Assembly (NCBI RefSeq): GCF_001907675.1 | Contig: NZ_MPNT01000005.1 | Location: 1-64,000 of the forward strand | Direction of reading: 5' to 3' | Source of the DNA: Mycobacterium paraffinicum | Lineage (GTDB): Bacteria > Actinomycetota > Actinomycetes > Mycobacteriales > Mycobacteriaceae | DNA: 64,000 nt | In this document: piece after piece, positions 44,855-54,167 of the stretch | Layout of the letters: the number at the start of each line of letters is the position of its first letter | Numbering within the stretch: the stretch's first letter is position 1 | Program-made: the position numbers and the translations under genes | Notes under the pieces: generated by a model | What the model was told of the DNA's origin: nothing | What the model saw: only the letters and a program-made list of their open reading frames with translations | Database searches by the model: none

Positions 44855-44899
44855 CCCGTCGTCATCGTCGCGGGGCCCGAGCGCTACTGAACGAGCGTC

Positions 44900-45868
44900 G
44901 TGAAATTTTTCAAGGTTTCAGCGCGCACTGCCGGCGTGCTGAAGCGCCTAAATCCGCGTAACAGGCGCAGCCGAACCAATCCCGACGCGACGATGTCGCT
45001 CGTCGATCACTTGACCGAGCTGCGCACCCGGTTGCTGCTCTCGCTGGCCGCCATCCTGATCACCACGATCTTCGGGTTCTTCTGGTATTCGCACTCGATC
45101 TTCGGGCTGGAAAGCCTCGGCGAGTGGCTGCGCCACCCGTACTGCTCCCTGCCGCAGTCGGCGCGCGCCAGCATCAGCGCCGACGGCCAATGCCGGCTGC
45201 TGGCCACGGCGCCGTTCGACCAGTTCATGTTGCGGCTCAAGGTCGGGCTGACCGCCGGGGTGGTGCTGGCCTGCCCGGTGTGGTTCTACGAACTCTGGGC
45301 GTTCATCACGCCGGGGCTGTACCAAAAGGAGCGTCGCTTCGCGGTCGGATTCGTGATTCCCGCAGCGGTGCTGTTCGTCACGGGCGCGATCCTGGCCTAC
45401 TTCGTGCTGTCCAAGGCGCTGGGCTTCTTGCTGACCGTCGGCAGCGACGTGCAGGTGACCGCGCTGTCCGGGGACCGGTACTTCGGGTTTCTGATCAACC
45501 TGTTGGTCGTGTTCGGCGTCAGCTTCGAATTCCCGTTGCTCATCGTCATGCTCAACATGACGGGTGTGCTGACCTATGAGCGGCTCAAGTCCTGGCGGCG
45601 CGGCCTGATCTTCGGGATGTTCGTGTTCGCCGCGGTTTTCACGCCCGGGTCCGACCCGTTCTCGATGACCGCGTTGGGCGTGGCGTTGTCGGTGCTCCTC
45701 GAGTTCGCCATCCAGATCGCCCGCCTGCATGACAGACGGAAGGCCAAGCGCGAGGCGCAGACCGCGATCCCCGACGACGAGGCCTCGGTGATCGAGGCGC
45801 CCGCACCGATACCCGAACCGGCGCGGGAGCCGTCGTTCACCGCCGGTCAGCATGACGATGTCACGTAG
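44900..45868 (+). CDS. tatC: Sec-independent translocase subunit TatC
   Basis: TatC binds the twin-arginine signal and recruits TatA. The 322-residue protein has six membrane segments, for example [41 protein letters not shown] and [21 protein letters not shown], and the conserved [15 protein letters not shown] entry helix. The last 50 residues are a charged tail. The GTG at 44900 gives a 31-residue N-terminal extension before the conserved part, as in other mycobacteria. Confidence 0.97.
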   Translation: MKFFKVSARTAGVLKRLNPRNRRSRTNPDATMSLVDHLTELRTRLLLSLAAILITTIFGFFWYSHSIFGLESLGEWLRHPYCSLPQSARASISADGQCRLLATAPFDQFMLRLKVGLTAGVVLACPVWFYELWAFITPGLYQKERRFAVGFVIPAAVLFVTGAILAYFVLSKALGFLLTVGSDVQVTALSGDRYFGFLINLLVVFGVSFEFPLLIVMLNMTGVLTYERLKSWRRGLIFGMFVFAAVFTPGSDPFSMTALGVALSVLLEFAIQIARLHDRRKAKREAQTAIPDDEASVIEAPAPIPEPAREPSFTAGQHDDVT

Positions 45869-45955
45869 CCGCCCTTGGCGCGAGCGTGCGTGTCTGTGCA
45901 CCGACACGCCGATGTCGATGTACATTTGCGCACCCTCGCCGGATCCGGCGGCGGC

Positions 45956-48748
45956 GTGACGGAGCTGACCGAGCTGCCCGAGCTGACCCGGTTCACCGCC
46001 GAATTGCCTTTCGCGCTCGACGGTTTCCAGCGGCGTGCATGCGCGGCGCTGGAACGAGGCCACGGCGTGCTGGTCTGCGCGCCGACCGGCGCCGGCAAGA
46101 CGGTGGTGGGGGAGTTCGCCGTGCACCTGGCGCTGGCCGCCGGCGGCAAGTGCTTCTACACCACGCCACTCAAGGCGCTGAGCAATCAGAAGCACACCGA
46201 TCTGACCGCGCGCTACGGCCGCGACCGGATCGGCCTGCTGACCGGTGACATGTCGGTGAACGCAGACGCTCCCGTGGTGGTGATGACCACCGAGGTGCTG
46301 CGCAACATGCTCTACGCCGATTCGCCTGCCCTGCAAGGGCTTTCCTATGTCGTGATGGACGAGGTGCATTTCCTGGCGGACCGGATGCGCGGCCCGGTGT
46401 GGGAGGAAGTGATCCTGCACCTGCCCGACGAGGTGCGCGTGGTCAGCCTGTCTGCCACGGTGAGCAACGCCGAGGAATTCGGCGGCTGGATCCAGACGGT
46501 GCGCGGCGATACGACCGTGGTGGTCGACGAGCATCGGCCGGTGCCATTGTGGCAGCACGTCTTGGTGGGCAAGCGGCTCTTCGACCTGTTCGACTACCGC
46601 AGCTCGGAAGCCGGCGGACAGCCGGTCGCCGGCCAGGAGTCACGCGTGAGCCCGGATCTGGTGCGCCACATCGCGCATCGGCGGGAGGCCGACCGGATGT
46701 CGGACTGGCAGCCGCGGCGAGGGCGCGGCGGACGCGGTGCGCCCGGTCGGCCGCGGTTCTACCGACCGCCCGGGCGGGCGGATGTGATCGCGACGCTGGA
46801 CTCCGAGGGGCTGCTGCCGGCGATCACGTTCGTGTTCTCCCGCGCCGGCTGCGACGCCGCCGTGCAGCAGTGCCTGCGCTCGCCGCTCCGGTTGACCACC
46901 GAGGAGGAGCGGGCGCAGATCGCCGAGGTGATCGACCACCGCTGCGGTGATCTCGCCGACGCCGACCTGGCGGTGCTCGGGTACTACGAGTGGCGGGAGG
47001 GGCTGCTGCGCGGCCTGGCCGCCCACCACGCCGGGATGTTGCCGGTGTTCCGGCACACCGTCGAGGAGCTGTTCACCGCCGGTCTGGTAAAGGCGGTGTT
47101 CGCGACCGAGACCCTGGCGCTGGGCATCAACATGCCCGCCCGCACGGTGGTGCTCGAGCGGCTGGTCAAGTTCAACGGCGAGCAGCACATGCCGCTGACG
47201 CCGGGGGAGTACACGCAGCTGACCGGCCGCGCCGGGCGGCGCGGCATCGACGTCGAGGGCCACGCGGTAGTGCTGTGGAATCCCACCGACGAGAACACCG
47301 AGCCGGCCGCCGTGGCGGGCCTGGCCTCCACCCGCACCTTCCCGCTGCGCAGCTCGTTCGCCCCGTCGTACAACATGACGATCAACCTGGTGCAGCAGAT
47401 GGGGCCCGAGCAGGCGCACCGACTGCTGGAGCAGTCGTTCGCCCAATATCAGGCCGACCGCTCTGTCGTCGGCCTGGTCCGCGGAATCGAGCGCGGCAAC
47501 GCGATGCTCGCCGAGATCGCCGCCGAGCTGGGCGGCCCGCAGGCGCCGATCCTCGACTACGCGCGGCTGCGCGCCCGCATTTCCGAGATGGAGCGCGCGC
47601 AGTCCCGCGCGTCACGACTGCAACGCCGCCAGGCGGCCAGCGACGCGCTGGCCGCGCTGCGGCGCGGCGACATCATCAACATCACCCACGGTCGGCGCGG
47701 CGGGCTGGCGGTGGTGCTGGAATCGGCCCGCGACGGCGACGACCCGCGCCCGTTGGTGCTCACCGAAAACCGTTGGGCGGGGCGAATTTCCACGGCCGAC
47801 TACTCGGGCGCGACGGCTCCGGTCGGATCGATGCCGTTGCCCAAGCGGGTCGAGCACCGCCAGCCGCGGGTGCGGCGCGACCTGGCATCGGCGCTGCGGT
47901 CGGCGGCCGCCGGGCTGGCCATTCCGGCCAGGCGCCGCGGCGGCCGCGGGGATCACGACGGCGCCTACGGTGGTTATCAGGACCCGGAATTGGCGTCGCT
48001 GCGGGACGAGCTGCGCCGACACCCGTCGCACAACAGCGCCGGGCTGGAGTCCAAAGTCCGGCAAGCCGAGCGCTACCTGCGCATCGAACGGGACAATGCG
48101 CAACTGGAGAAAAAGGTTGCCGCCGCGACGAATTCGCTGGCGCGGACGTTCGACAGGATCGTCGGCCTGCTCACCGAGCGTGCTTTCATCCAGGGTCCGG
48201 ACACCGATCCACGCGTCACCGACGACGGCCGCCTGCTGGCCCGCATCTACAGCGAGAGCGACCTGCTGGTCGCCGAGTGCCTGCGCACCGGCGCGTGGGC
48301 CGATCTGAAGCCGCCCGAGCTGGCGGCGGTGGTCTCGGCGGTCCTGTACGAAAGCCGGGGTGGCGAAGGCCCGCGGGCGGCCTTCGCCGCCGAGGCGCCC
48401 ACCCAGCGGGTCCGACAGGCGCTGCAGCAAACGTCACGGCTGTCGGATGCCCTACGCGCCGACGAGCAGACCCACCGGATCGCGCCGAGCCGGGAACCCG
48501 ACGACGGCTTCGTCAACGTCATCTATCGCTGGGCCAAGACCGGCGACCTGCCCGCGGCCCTGGCGGCCGTCGACCCGGCGGGCGCAGGCTCGCCGCTGCT
48601 GGCGGGGGATTTCGTGCGCTGGTGCCGCCAGGTGCTGGATCTGTTGGACCAGGTCCGCAACGCCGCACCGGATGCTGAGTTGCGGGCAACGGCCAAGCGC
48701 GCCATCAATGACGTTCGGCGCGGCGTCGTAGCTGTTGACGCCGGGTAG
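45956..48748 (+). CDS. helY: Ski2-like DExH helicase HelY
   Basis: A 930-residue superfamily 2 helicase, the actinobacterial relative of Ski2/Mtr4 RNA helicases. Motifs in order: Walker A VCAPTGAGKTVVGEF (about 35-49), TTPLKALSNQK, GDMSVNADAPVVVMTTEVLRNM, DEVH box VVMDEVHFLADR, VVSLSATVSN, then domain 2 with FATETLALGINMPARTVV and QLTGRAGRRGIDVEGHAV. The C-terminal part holds the helical arch and DSHCT domain. The GTG at 45956 gives the expected N-terminus. Role in RNA or DNA metabolism is not established. Confidence 0.95.
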   Translation: MTELTELPELTRFTAELPFALDGFQRRACAALERGHGVLVCAPTGAGKTVVGEFAVHLALAAGGKCFYTTPLKALSNQKHTDLTARYGRDRIGLLTGDMSVNADAPVVVMTTEVLRNMLYADSPALQGLSYVVMDEVHFLADRMRGPVWEEVILHLPDEVRVVSLSATVSNAEEFGGWIQTVRGDTTVVVDEHRPVPLWQHVLVGKRLFDLFDYRSSEAGGQPVAGQESRVSPDLVRHIAHRREADRMSDWQPRRGRGGRGAPGRPRFYRPPGRADVIATLDSEGLLPAITFVFSRAGCDAAVQQCLRSPLRLTTEEERAQIAEVIDHRCGDLADADLAVLGYYEWREGLLRGLAAHHAGMLPVFRHTVEELFTAGLVKAVFATETLALGINMPARTVVLERLVKFNGEQHMPLTPGEYTQLTGRAGRRGIDVEGHAVVLWNPTDENTEPAAVAGLASTRTFPLRSSFAPSYNMTINLVQQMGPEQAHRLLEQSFAQYQADRSVVGLVRGIERGNAMLAEIAAELGGPQAPILDYARLRARISEMERAQSRASRLQRRQAASDALAALRRGDIINITHGRRGGLAVVLESARDGDDPRPLVLTENRWAGRISTADYSGATAPVGSMPLPKRVEHRQPRVRRDLASALRSAAAGLAIPARRRGGRGDHDGAYGGYQDPELASLRDELRRHPSHNSAGLESKVRQAERYLRIERDNAQLEKKVAAATNSLARTFDRIVGLLTERAFIQGPDTDPRVTDDGRLLARIYSESDLLVAECLRTGAWADLKPPELAAVVSAVLYESRGGEGPRAAFAAEAPTQRVRQALQQTSRLSDALRADEQTHRIAPSREPDDGFVNVIYRWAKTGDLPAALAAVDPAGAGSPLLAGDFVRWCRQVLDLLDQVRNAAPDAELRATAKRAINDVRRGVVAVDAG

Positions 48749-48828
48749 GCTGTGCCGAAGCTACCGTAGATCCATCAATCACAACGCCGAGAGTGCGTGC
48801 CAAGACACTAAGGGGCTGAGGAGAGACG

Positions 48829-49569
48829 ATGAGCGGACCGCAGGGACCGGAGCAGCAGTGGCAACCGCCCGGCCAAGGTAGCGATCAGTCCTCCGAGCCG
48901 ACCCAGGTCGGTTCGCCGTGGCAGCAGCAACCGGGCCAGGAGGCGACGTGGCAGGCCCCGGCCTACACGCCGCCCGCCGAGTACCCGCAGTACCAGCAGC
49001 CGGCCGAACAGGCCTATCCGCAGCAATACCCGCAACAGCCCGGCTATGGGCAGCCTGGGCAGTACGCGCAGCCGGGCCAATACGGTCAGCCGGGGCAGTA
49101 CGCGCAGCCCGGCCAGTACGGCCAGCCCGGCCAGTATGGTCAGCCGGGCCAGTATGGTCAGCCAGGGCAGTACGGCCAGCCGGGCCAGTACCCGCAGCAG
49201 TACCCGCCCTACGAGCAGCAGCCGGCGAAGAAGCGGTCGGTCGCCCTGATCGCCGGCGTGGGCGGGGTGATCGCCTTTCTGCTCATCGCCGTGGTGCTGG
49301 TGCTCGGCTTCTGGGAGCCCGGGTTCTTCGTCACCACCAAGCTGGACGTCAACAAGGCGCAGGCCGGTGTGCAGCAGGTCCTTTCCGACGAGACCAACGG
49401 CTACGGCGCCAAGAACGTCCAAAACGTCAAGTGCAACCACGGTCAGAACCCGACCGTCAAGAAGGGCGCAACGTTCGACTGCGACGTCAGCATCGATGGT
49501 GCCCCGAAACACGTCACGGTGACCTTCCAGGACAGCAAGGGCACCTACGAGGTAGGCCGCCCGCAGTAG
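48829..49569 (+). CDS. Gln/Pro/Tyr-rich membrane protein with DUF4333 domain
   Basis: A 246-residue protein (Rv2091c-like). Residues 1-125 are low-complexity, with a run of about nine [12 protein letters not shown] repeats encoded by tandem 15- and 18-base DNA units (about 49036-49195). One membrane helix follows ([23 protein letters not shown]), then a small extracytoplasmic DUF4333-like domain with two Cys ([19 protein letters not shown]) probably forming a disulfide. GGCTGAGGAGA precedes the ATG. Repeat number is likely to vary among strains. Function unknown. Confidence 0.9.
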   Translation: MSGPQGPEQQWQPPGQGSDQSSEPTQVGSPWQQQPGQEATWQAPAYTPPAEYPQYQQPAEQAYPQQYPQQPGYGQPGQYAQPGQYGQPGQYAQPGQYGQPGQYGQPGQYGQPGQYGQPGQYPQQYPPYEQQPAKKRSVALIAGVGGVIAFLLIAVVLVLGFWEPGFFVTTKLDVNKAQAGVQQVLSDETNGYGAKNVQNVKCNHGQNPTVKKGATFDCDVSIDGAPKHVTVTFQDSKGTYEVGRPQ

Positions 49570-49576
49570 TAGTCGG

Positions 49577-50557
49577 TCACTCCGGCAGCGCGTCGAGCGC
49601 TTTCTGCAACCGCCCTATCGACGACCCGACGCCCAGTTCGGTCGCCAGCTTCGCGGTGCGGTGCGGGTCGTCGGCCGCCAGGGGCAGCGCGTCGGTCGGG
49701 GTCGACAGCCTGACCGGTGCGTCGGTGGCCACCCGCACGACTTGTTCCGCGGCGTCGATGTAGTCCGTCGCGCCCAGCAGTTTCGAGCGCAGACCCTTGG
49801 GCATCTTCGATTTCGGGTCGCGGGCGGCCGCCAGGATCCGTTCCAGCGACCCGTGCTGGGCCAGCAGGGTGGCGGCCGTCTTCTCCCCGACGCCGGGGAC
49901 GCCCGGCAGGCCATCGGACGGATCGCCGCGCATCAGCGCGAACTCGGCGTAAGCGGGGCCCGCCCGGTGTTTCGGCACGCCATAATGTTCGGCGACCTCC
50001 GCCGGTCCGAACAGGGTGGCTTTGGTCAGCCCCCGGCCCAGATAAAGCACTCGGACCGGCACCGGGTCGTCGGACACCACCTGCAGCAGGTCGCGGTCGC
50101 CGCTGACCACCACCACGGGGTCACGGCGTTCGCGCGCGGCCAGCGTGCCCAGCACATCGTCGGCCTCGAAACCCTCGGCGCCCGCCGTCGGGATCCCGAA
50201 GGCGTCCAGCAGCTCCATGATCATGTCGATCTGCGGCGTCAGGTCGTCGGGCACCTCCTCGATGTCCGGTTCGCCCTCGGGCTCCGGTTCCGCGACGCGA
50301 TGCGCCTTATAGGACGGCACGAGGTCCACCCGGAACTGGGGCCGCCAATCCAGGTCCAGGCAGACCACCAACCGGCTGGGACGCTGCTGGCTGATCACGA
50401 CGGCCATCGAGTCGATGAACCCCCGGACGGCGTTGACCGGCCGGCCGTCGGGGGAGGTGATCGACGACGGCACCCCGAAATACGACCGGAACCACATGCT
50501 GGCCCCGTCGAGCAGCAATAGCGGCGGGTCGCCGCTGGTACCTGGGGCCGATCGCAT
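49577..50557 (-). CDS. 5'-3' exonuclease (PolI-like flap nuclease)
   Basis: A 326-residue protein equivalent to the 5' nuclease domain of DNA polymerase I, standing alone (Rv2090-like). Acidic metal ligands are visible: [49 protein letters not shown] and [12 protein letters not shown]. The helix-hairpin-helix is [17 protein letters not shown]. It likely trims RNA/DNA flaps. It is convergent with the repeat protein and divergent from pepE across a large inverted repeat. Confidence 0.94.
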   Translation of the reverse strand: MRSAPGTSGDPPLLLLDGASMWFRSYFGVPSSITSPDGRPVNAVRGFIDSMAVVISQQRPSRLVVCLDLDWRPQFRVDLVPSYKAHRVAEPEPEGEPDIEEVPDDLTPQIDMIMELLDAFGIPTAGAEGFEADDVLGTLAARERRDPVVVVSGDRDLLQVVSDDPVPVRVLYLGRGLTKATLFGPAEVAEHYGVPKHRAGPAYAEFALMRGDPSDGLPGVPGVGEKTAATLLAQHGSLERILAAARDPKSKMPKGLRSKLLGATDYIDAAEQVVRVATDAPVRLSTPTDALPLAADDPHRTAKLATELGVGSSIGRLQKALDALPE

Positions 50558-50580
50558 CCCGGTATCGTCTCACGTCGCCG

Positions 50581-50633
50581 AGCGTCGACTTGTTGTCGGC
50601 CGTCCGTTCGAATGGACACAACAAGTCGACGCT
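50581..50633. repeat. Perfect 16-bp inverted repeat between the exonuclease gene and pepE
   Basis: agcgtcgacttgttgt (50581-50596) and its exact complement acaacaagtcgacgct (50618-50633) flank a 21-base spacer, which has an inner GTCC/GGAC stem (50602-50605, 50614-50617). The element lies 23 bases from the exonuclease start and 26 from the pepE ATG, almost symmetrical. The right arm covers the pepE -35 region. Each arm contains the palindrome GTCGAC. It may be a shared operator or an RNA hairpin. Confidence 0.85.
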
Positions 50634-50646
50634 GGGCCCACCGGGT

Positions 50647-50652
50647 TAGCCT
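50647..50652 (+). promoter_or_regulatory. Candidate -10 box of pepE (leaderless)
   Basis: TAGCCT is followed by seven bases and the pepE ATG at 50660, without a ribosome binding site. Confidence 0.5.
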
Positions 50653-50659
50653 GGCTGCC

Positions 50660-51787
50660 ATGGAATCTCATCGGTTCGACGCCGGGGTGTATGCCCACCG
50701 GCTGGCGGCGGCCGCCGCCGCGACCGCCGACGCGGGGTTGTCCGGGCTGGTGATCACCCCCGGGTACGACCTGCGCTATCTCGTGGGGTCGCGCGCCCAG
50801 ACGCTCGAGCGGTTCACCGCGCTGGTACTGCCGGCGGTCGGCGACCCGACGGTGGTCGTCCCGCGGCTGGAGCTGGCCTCGCTCAAGGGGTCCGCCATTG
50901 CGGAACTGGGGCTGGCGGTGCGGGATTGGGTCGACGGGGACGACCCCTACCAACTGGTGGGCGCCGCGTTGGGCGGTGCTCCATCCGCGACCGCCGTCAC
51001 CGACTCCATGCCGGCCCTGCACCTGCTGCCGCTGGCCGGTGTCCTCGGGGTCCTGCCGATCCTGGCTACCGACGTCATGCGGGAGCTGCGGATGGTCAAG
51101 GAGGAATGCGAGATCGACGCCCTGCGCAAAGCCGGCGCGGCCATCGATCGCGTACATGCGCGGGTGCCGGAGTTTCTGGTCCCCGGCCGGACGGAGGCCG
51201 ATGTGGCCGCCGACATCGCGGAAGCAATTGTGGCCGAAGGGCATTCGGAAGTGGCATTCATCATCGTCGGTTCCGGGCCGCACAGCGCCGACCCGCACCA
51301 CGGCTATTCGGACCGTGAACTGCAGGTGGGTGACATCGTCGTCATCGACATCGGCGGCGCCTACGAGCCCGGATACCACTCCGACTCGACGCGCACCTAC
51401 AGCATCGGTGATCCGGAACCGGAAGTGGCACAGCAGTATTCGGCGCTCCAGCGGGCGCAGCGGGCGGCCGTGGACGCGGTGCGCCCGGGCGTGACGGCCG
51501 AACAAGTCGACGCGGCCGCGCGCGATGTGCTGGCCGACGCCGGACTCGCGGAGGTCTTCGTGCACCGCACCGGCCACGGCATCGGGCTATCCGTGCACGA
51601 GGAGCCCTACATCGTCGCGGGCAACGACCTGCCGCTCGCCGCTGGCATGGCCTTCTCGATCGAGCCGGGCGTTTACTTTCCGGGCCGGTGGGGCGCCCGC
51701 ATCGAGGACATCGTCGTCGTGACCGAAGACGGCGCCCTGCCCGTCAACAACCGGCCCCACGAGCTCATCGTGGTGCCCGTGCCGTAG
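50660..51787 (+). CDS. pepE: M24 family Xaa-Pro dipeptidase PepE
   Basis: A 375-residue metalloaminopeptidase of the creatinase/prolidase type, matching the length of M. tuberculosis PepE (Rv2089c). The N-terminal creatinase-like domain (1-145) is followed by the pita-bread domain with metal ligands: VVIDIGGAYEPGYHSDSTRTY (two Asp), HRTGHGIGLSVHEEPYIV (His), MAFSIEPGVYFPG (Glu) and GARIEDIVVVTEDG (Glu). It cleaves dipeptides with C-terminal Pro. The long upstream open frame is not used, given the TAGCCT box. Confidence 0.96.
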   Translation: MESHRFDAGVYAHRLAAAAAATADAGLSGLVITPGYDLRYLVGSRAQTLERFTALVLPAVGDPTVVVPRLELASLKGSAIAELGLAVRDWVDGDDPYQLVGAALGGAPSATAVTDSMPALHLLPLAGVLGVLPILATDVMRELRMVKEECEIDALRKAGAAIDRVHARVPEFLVPGRTEADVAADIAEAIVAEGHSEVAFIIVGSGPHSADPHHGYSDRELQVGDIVVIDIGGAYEPGYHSDSTRTYSIGDPEPEVAQQYSALQRAQRAAVDAVRPGVTAEQVDAAARDVLADAGLAEVFVHRTGHGIGLSVHEEPYIVAGNDLPLAAGMAFSIEPGVYFPGRWGARIEDIVVVTEDGALPVNNRPHELIVVPVP

Positions 51788-51808
51788 CAGCCGAGGCCCA
51801 CCGGCGCG

Positions 51809-51814
51809 TACGTT
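51809..51814 (+). promoter_or_regulatory. Candidate -10 box of the hydrolase gene at 51823 (leaderless)
   Basis: TACGTT is followed by eight bases and the ATG at 51823; no Shine-Dalgarno sequence is present. Confidence 0.4.
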
Positions 51815-51822
51815 GGGGCTTG

Positions 51823-54078
51823 ATGTCACTTCTGGATTTGACTCTCCTTCCGATCCGCATCGCCCGCCACATCGCCGACACGCTGGCGCATCCCGCCGCG
51901 ACGGCACCGGCACCTCCAGCTGACCTCGTCGTGGTCGACGGCATGCCCGAGGGGGTGCCGCCGGCGGCGCTGCGCCCGGAGCCGCAGTTACCGGTGCCGT
52001 CGGGATGGCCGTTCGGGGAAGACTTTCCACGCACGTGCGGCGCGGGCCGCCTGGCCGGCGGCGCCCTGTTTTGGACCGACTTCCTGTACGACGACCACGG
52101 CGCGACCGGCCTGCCGATCGGCGACCTGAAGGTGCAGGCGCCGCCGCGCGGCACCTACATCTATCCGGACGGCCCGGCGGCCCGCAACGGCGCCGACATC
52201 TTCCGTGTGGCGGTCGGGCTCACCACGACCGACACGTGGTGGCGGATCGACTGGAACACCTTGCTGGACGCGTCGGTTCCCATCGCGCTATTCGGCCTGG
52301 ACACCCACCCGACCCGGACGGCGCCGGAGCAGTGGCCCGCGGGGGCCGGGGTGCGCTCGGCCGGGATCGACATGGCCCTGCTGGTCTCGGGCCGTAGCGC
52401 CGCGCTGATCGACCTGACCACGCAGTCGACGACACCGGTGCAGCACAGCGTCGACCTGGGATCCCGATCGTTTCTCGCGCGGGTGCCACGGACCTTGCTG
52501 GAGCCGGCCCGCACCTGGACGGTGCGGTTGGCAGCCGGGTTGGCCAATGCGGCGGGCGATGGGTTCGCCGACGTGCCCGCCGAGCATGGCGCCCTGCCCG
52601 GGCAACCCAACGTCTACAACGTCGCGTTCCGCACCACCGAGCAAGAGGCGCCGCGCCTCAATTTCTGGTCGGACTCCGCCCAGGCCGACGCCTTGACGCG
52701 CGGCGACGTGTCGAAGTTCGCCCTGACCGTGGACTGGGACCGGTTGGCGGCCGGGGACACCGAGCCCGAGCCGGTGATCACCGGTCCGTCGACGCGGTGG
52801 TACGTGTCGTCGGTCGAGCTGGGCCAGGGTGTGGCCGCCGACGACATTTTGAGCACCCAGCCGCAGTTCCTCGGTCGGGTGCAGCCGTATTCGGTGTGCC
52901 TGCCTTCGAGTTTCAAGCCGGGCCGGATGCTGCCGTTGACACTGTTGCTGCATTCGCTGGCGCTCGGGCAGAGCCAGTTCGCCGCGATCGACCCCCGCCT
53001 GCTGCACCAAGTGTGCGAGGCGCGCGACTCGGTGGTGATCACGCCGCTCGCCCGCGGCCCGTCGACGTGGTACTTCGACACGGGAGAACTCGACGTCTGG
53101 GAGGTGTGGGCGCGCGTCGCCGAACAACTGGGCACCGATCCCAATCGCACGGTGATCTCCGGCTACTCGATGGGCGGCTATGCGGCCTACAAGCTGGGAT
53201 TGACCTACCCGCAAGTGTTTTCGCAAGCGGTCGTGCTCGCGGGGCCGCCGACCTGCGGGGTACGGCTGCTTCCCGACGTCGACATCCCGGCCGACCTCGA
53301 CCCGGACTCTCGCTGTGCCCGCGAGGGCGACACCTGGAAGCTCCTGGTGAACGCCCGCTGGCTGCCCTATGTCATCGCACACGGGCTGGTCGACGAACTC
53401 GTGCCGCTCCCGTCGGCGGCCGAGCAGGTGCTCGAACTCGACCGGCTGGGCTACCGGCACCGCTTCACGGTGTATCCGTTCGAGGACCACATCGCCTGGG
53501 TGTTGCAGGACAAGTTCGAAGACCCGATCGCCCACATGGAAACCGGTCTGCGCCAGGCCGATCCGGGCCACATCACGTTCGCCTGGCATCCGCAATTGGT
53601 GCGCGACGACCTGGGCATCGGGCCGCATCGGGTCTGGTGGTTGTCGGGCCTGAGCGCGGACCCGGCGGTGACCGCGCGGCGTGGGGCCATCGCCGAAGTC
53701 GACGCACGTTCGTATGCGCGCCCCGACCCCTCACACACCGTTCGGCATCATCGCGGGTTCATCCTGAACTTCGACCCAACCCCTAGCGTGTACAGCGAGT
53801 TGGACTGGCGGGTGGGCCCGCCCGTGGGTCCGTTGCCGTATCTCACGCTGCGGCTCACCGGCGTCGCCGACATCACGGTGGATGTCCAGCGGGCCGGCCT
53901 GGCCGCGTTGCCCGCGTCGACGATCACCGTGGCCACCGACACCGCCGCGCGGATCACCCTGGGCGGCTTGCCCGCCGGGGTCAGGGTCCAACTCGACGGT
54001 GAGCCGGCGGAACCGACCTTGGCGGTGTCGGTGGGGCGGCACCGCATCACGCTGACCGCGCGGGCTGTTGATGAATGA
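51823..54078 (+). CDS. Large alpha/beta hydrolase (prolyl-oligopeptidase-like) with N- and C-terminal beta domains
   Basis: A 751-residue protein without a clear signal peptide. Residues about 60-350 are beta-rich and resemble a glucodextranase/DOMON-like binding region. The hydrolase core follows: nucleophile Ser449 in VISGYSMGGYAAYKLG, Asp524 in HGLVDELVP, His556 in YPFEDHIAW, a Ser-Asp-His triad in family order. The C-terminal 100 residues are a beta domain (ITVDVQRAGLAALP ... VRVQLDGEP). It may be an esterase or peptidase; the substrate is unknown. I do not recall an equivalent between pepE and pknJ in M. tuberculosis. Confidence 0.8.
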   Translation: MSLLDLTLLPIRIARHIADTLAHPAATAPAPPADLVVVDGMPEGVPPAALRPEPQLPVPSGWPFGEDFPRTCGAGRLAGGALFWTDFLYDDHGATGLPIGDLKVQAPPRGTYIYPDGPAARNGADIFRVAVGLTTTDTWWRIDWNTLLDASVPIALFGLDTHPTRTAPEQWPAGAGVRSAGIDMALLVSGRSAALIDLTTQSTTPVQHSVDLGSRSFLARVPRTLLEPARTWTVRLAAGLANAAGDGFADVPAEHGALPGQPNVYNVAFRTTEQEAPRLNFWSDSAQADALTRGDVSKFALTVDWDRLAAGDTEPEPVITGPSTRWYVSSVELGQGVAADDILSTQPQFLGRVQPYSVCLPSSFKPGRMLPLTLLLHSLALGQSQFAAIDPRLLHQVCEARDSVVITPLARGPSTWYFDTGELDVWEVWARVAEQLGTDPNRTVISGYSMGGYAAYKLGLTYPQVFSQAVVLAGPPTCGVRLLPDVDIPADLDPDSRCAREGDTWKLLVNARWLPYVIAHGLVDELVPLPSAAEQVLELDRLGYRHRFTVYPFEDHIAWVLQDKFEDPIAHMETGLRQADPGHITFAWHPQLVRDDLGIGPHRVWWLSGLSADPAVTARRGAIAEVDARSYARPDPSHTVRHHRGFILNFDPTPSVYSELDWRVGPPVGPLPYLTLRLTGVADITVDVQRAGLAALPASTITVATDTAARITLGGLPAGVRVQLDGEPAEPTLAVSVGRHRITLTARAVDE

Positions 54079-54167
54079 GTTGTGGCTTTTCGGTGATCCT
54101 CGCTAGCGTTTCAAAGCCAGCATTGGGTGAATAGCGGCGGCGTGCGGTCTCGGCGAGAATTTCGCGC

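Noticed and set aside
49036..49195. Repeat array that could look like a CRISPR.
   Set aside because: The units are contiguous without unique spacers and keep the reading frame of the GQYGQP-rich protein.
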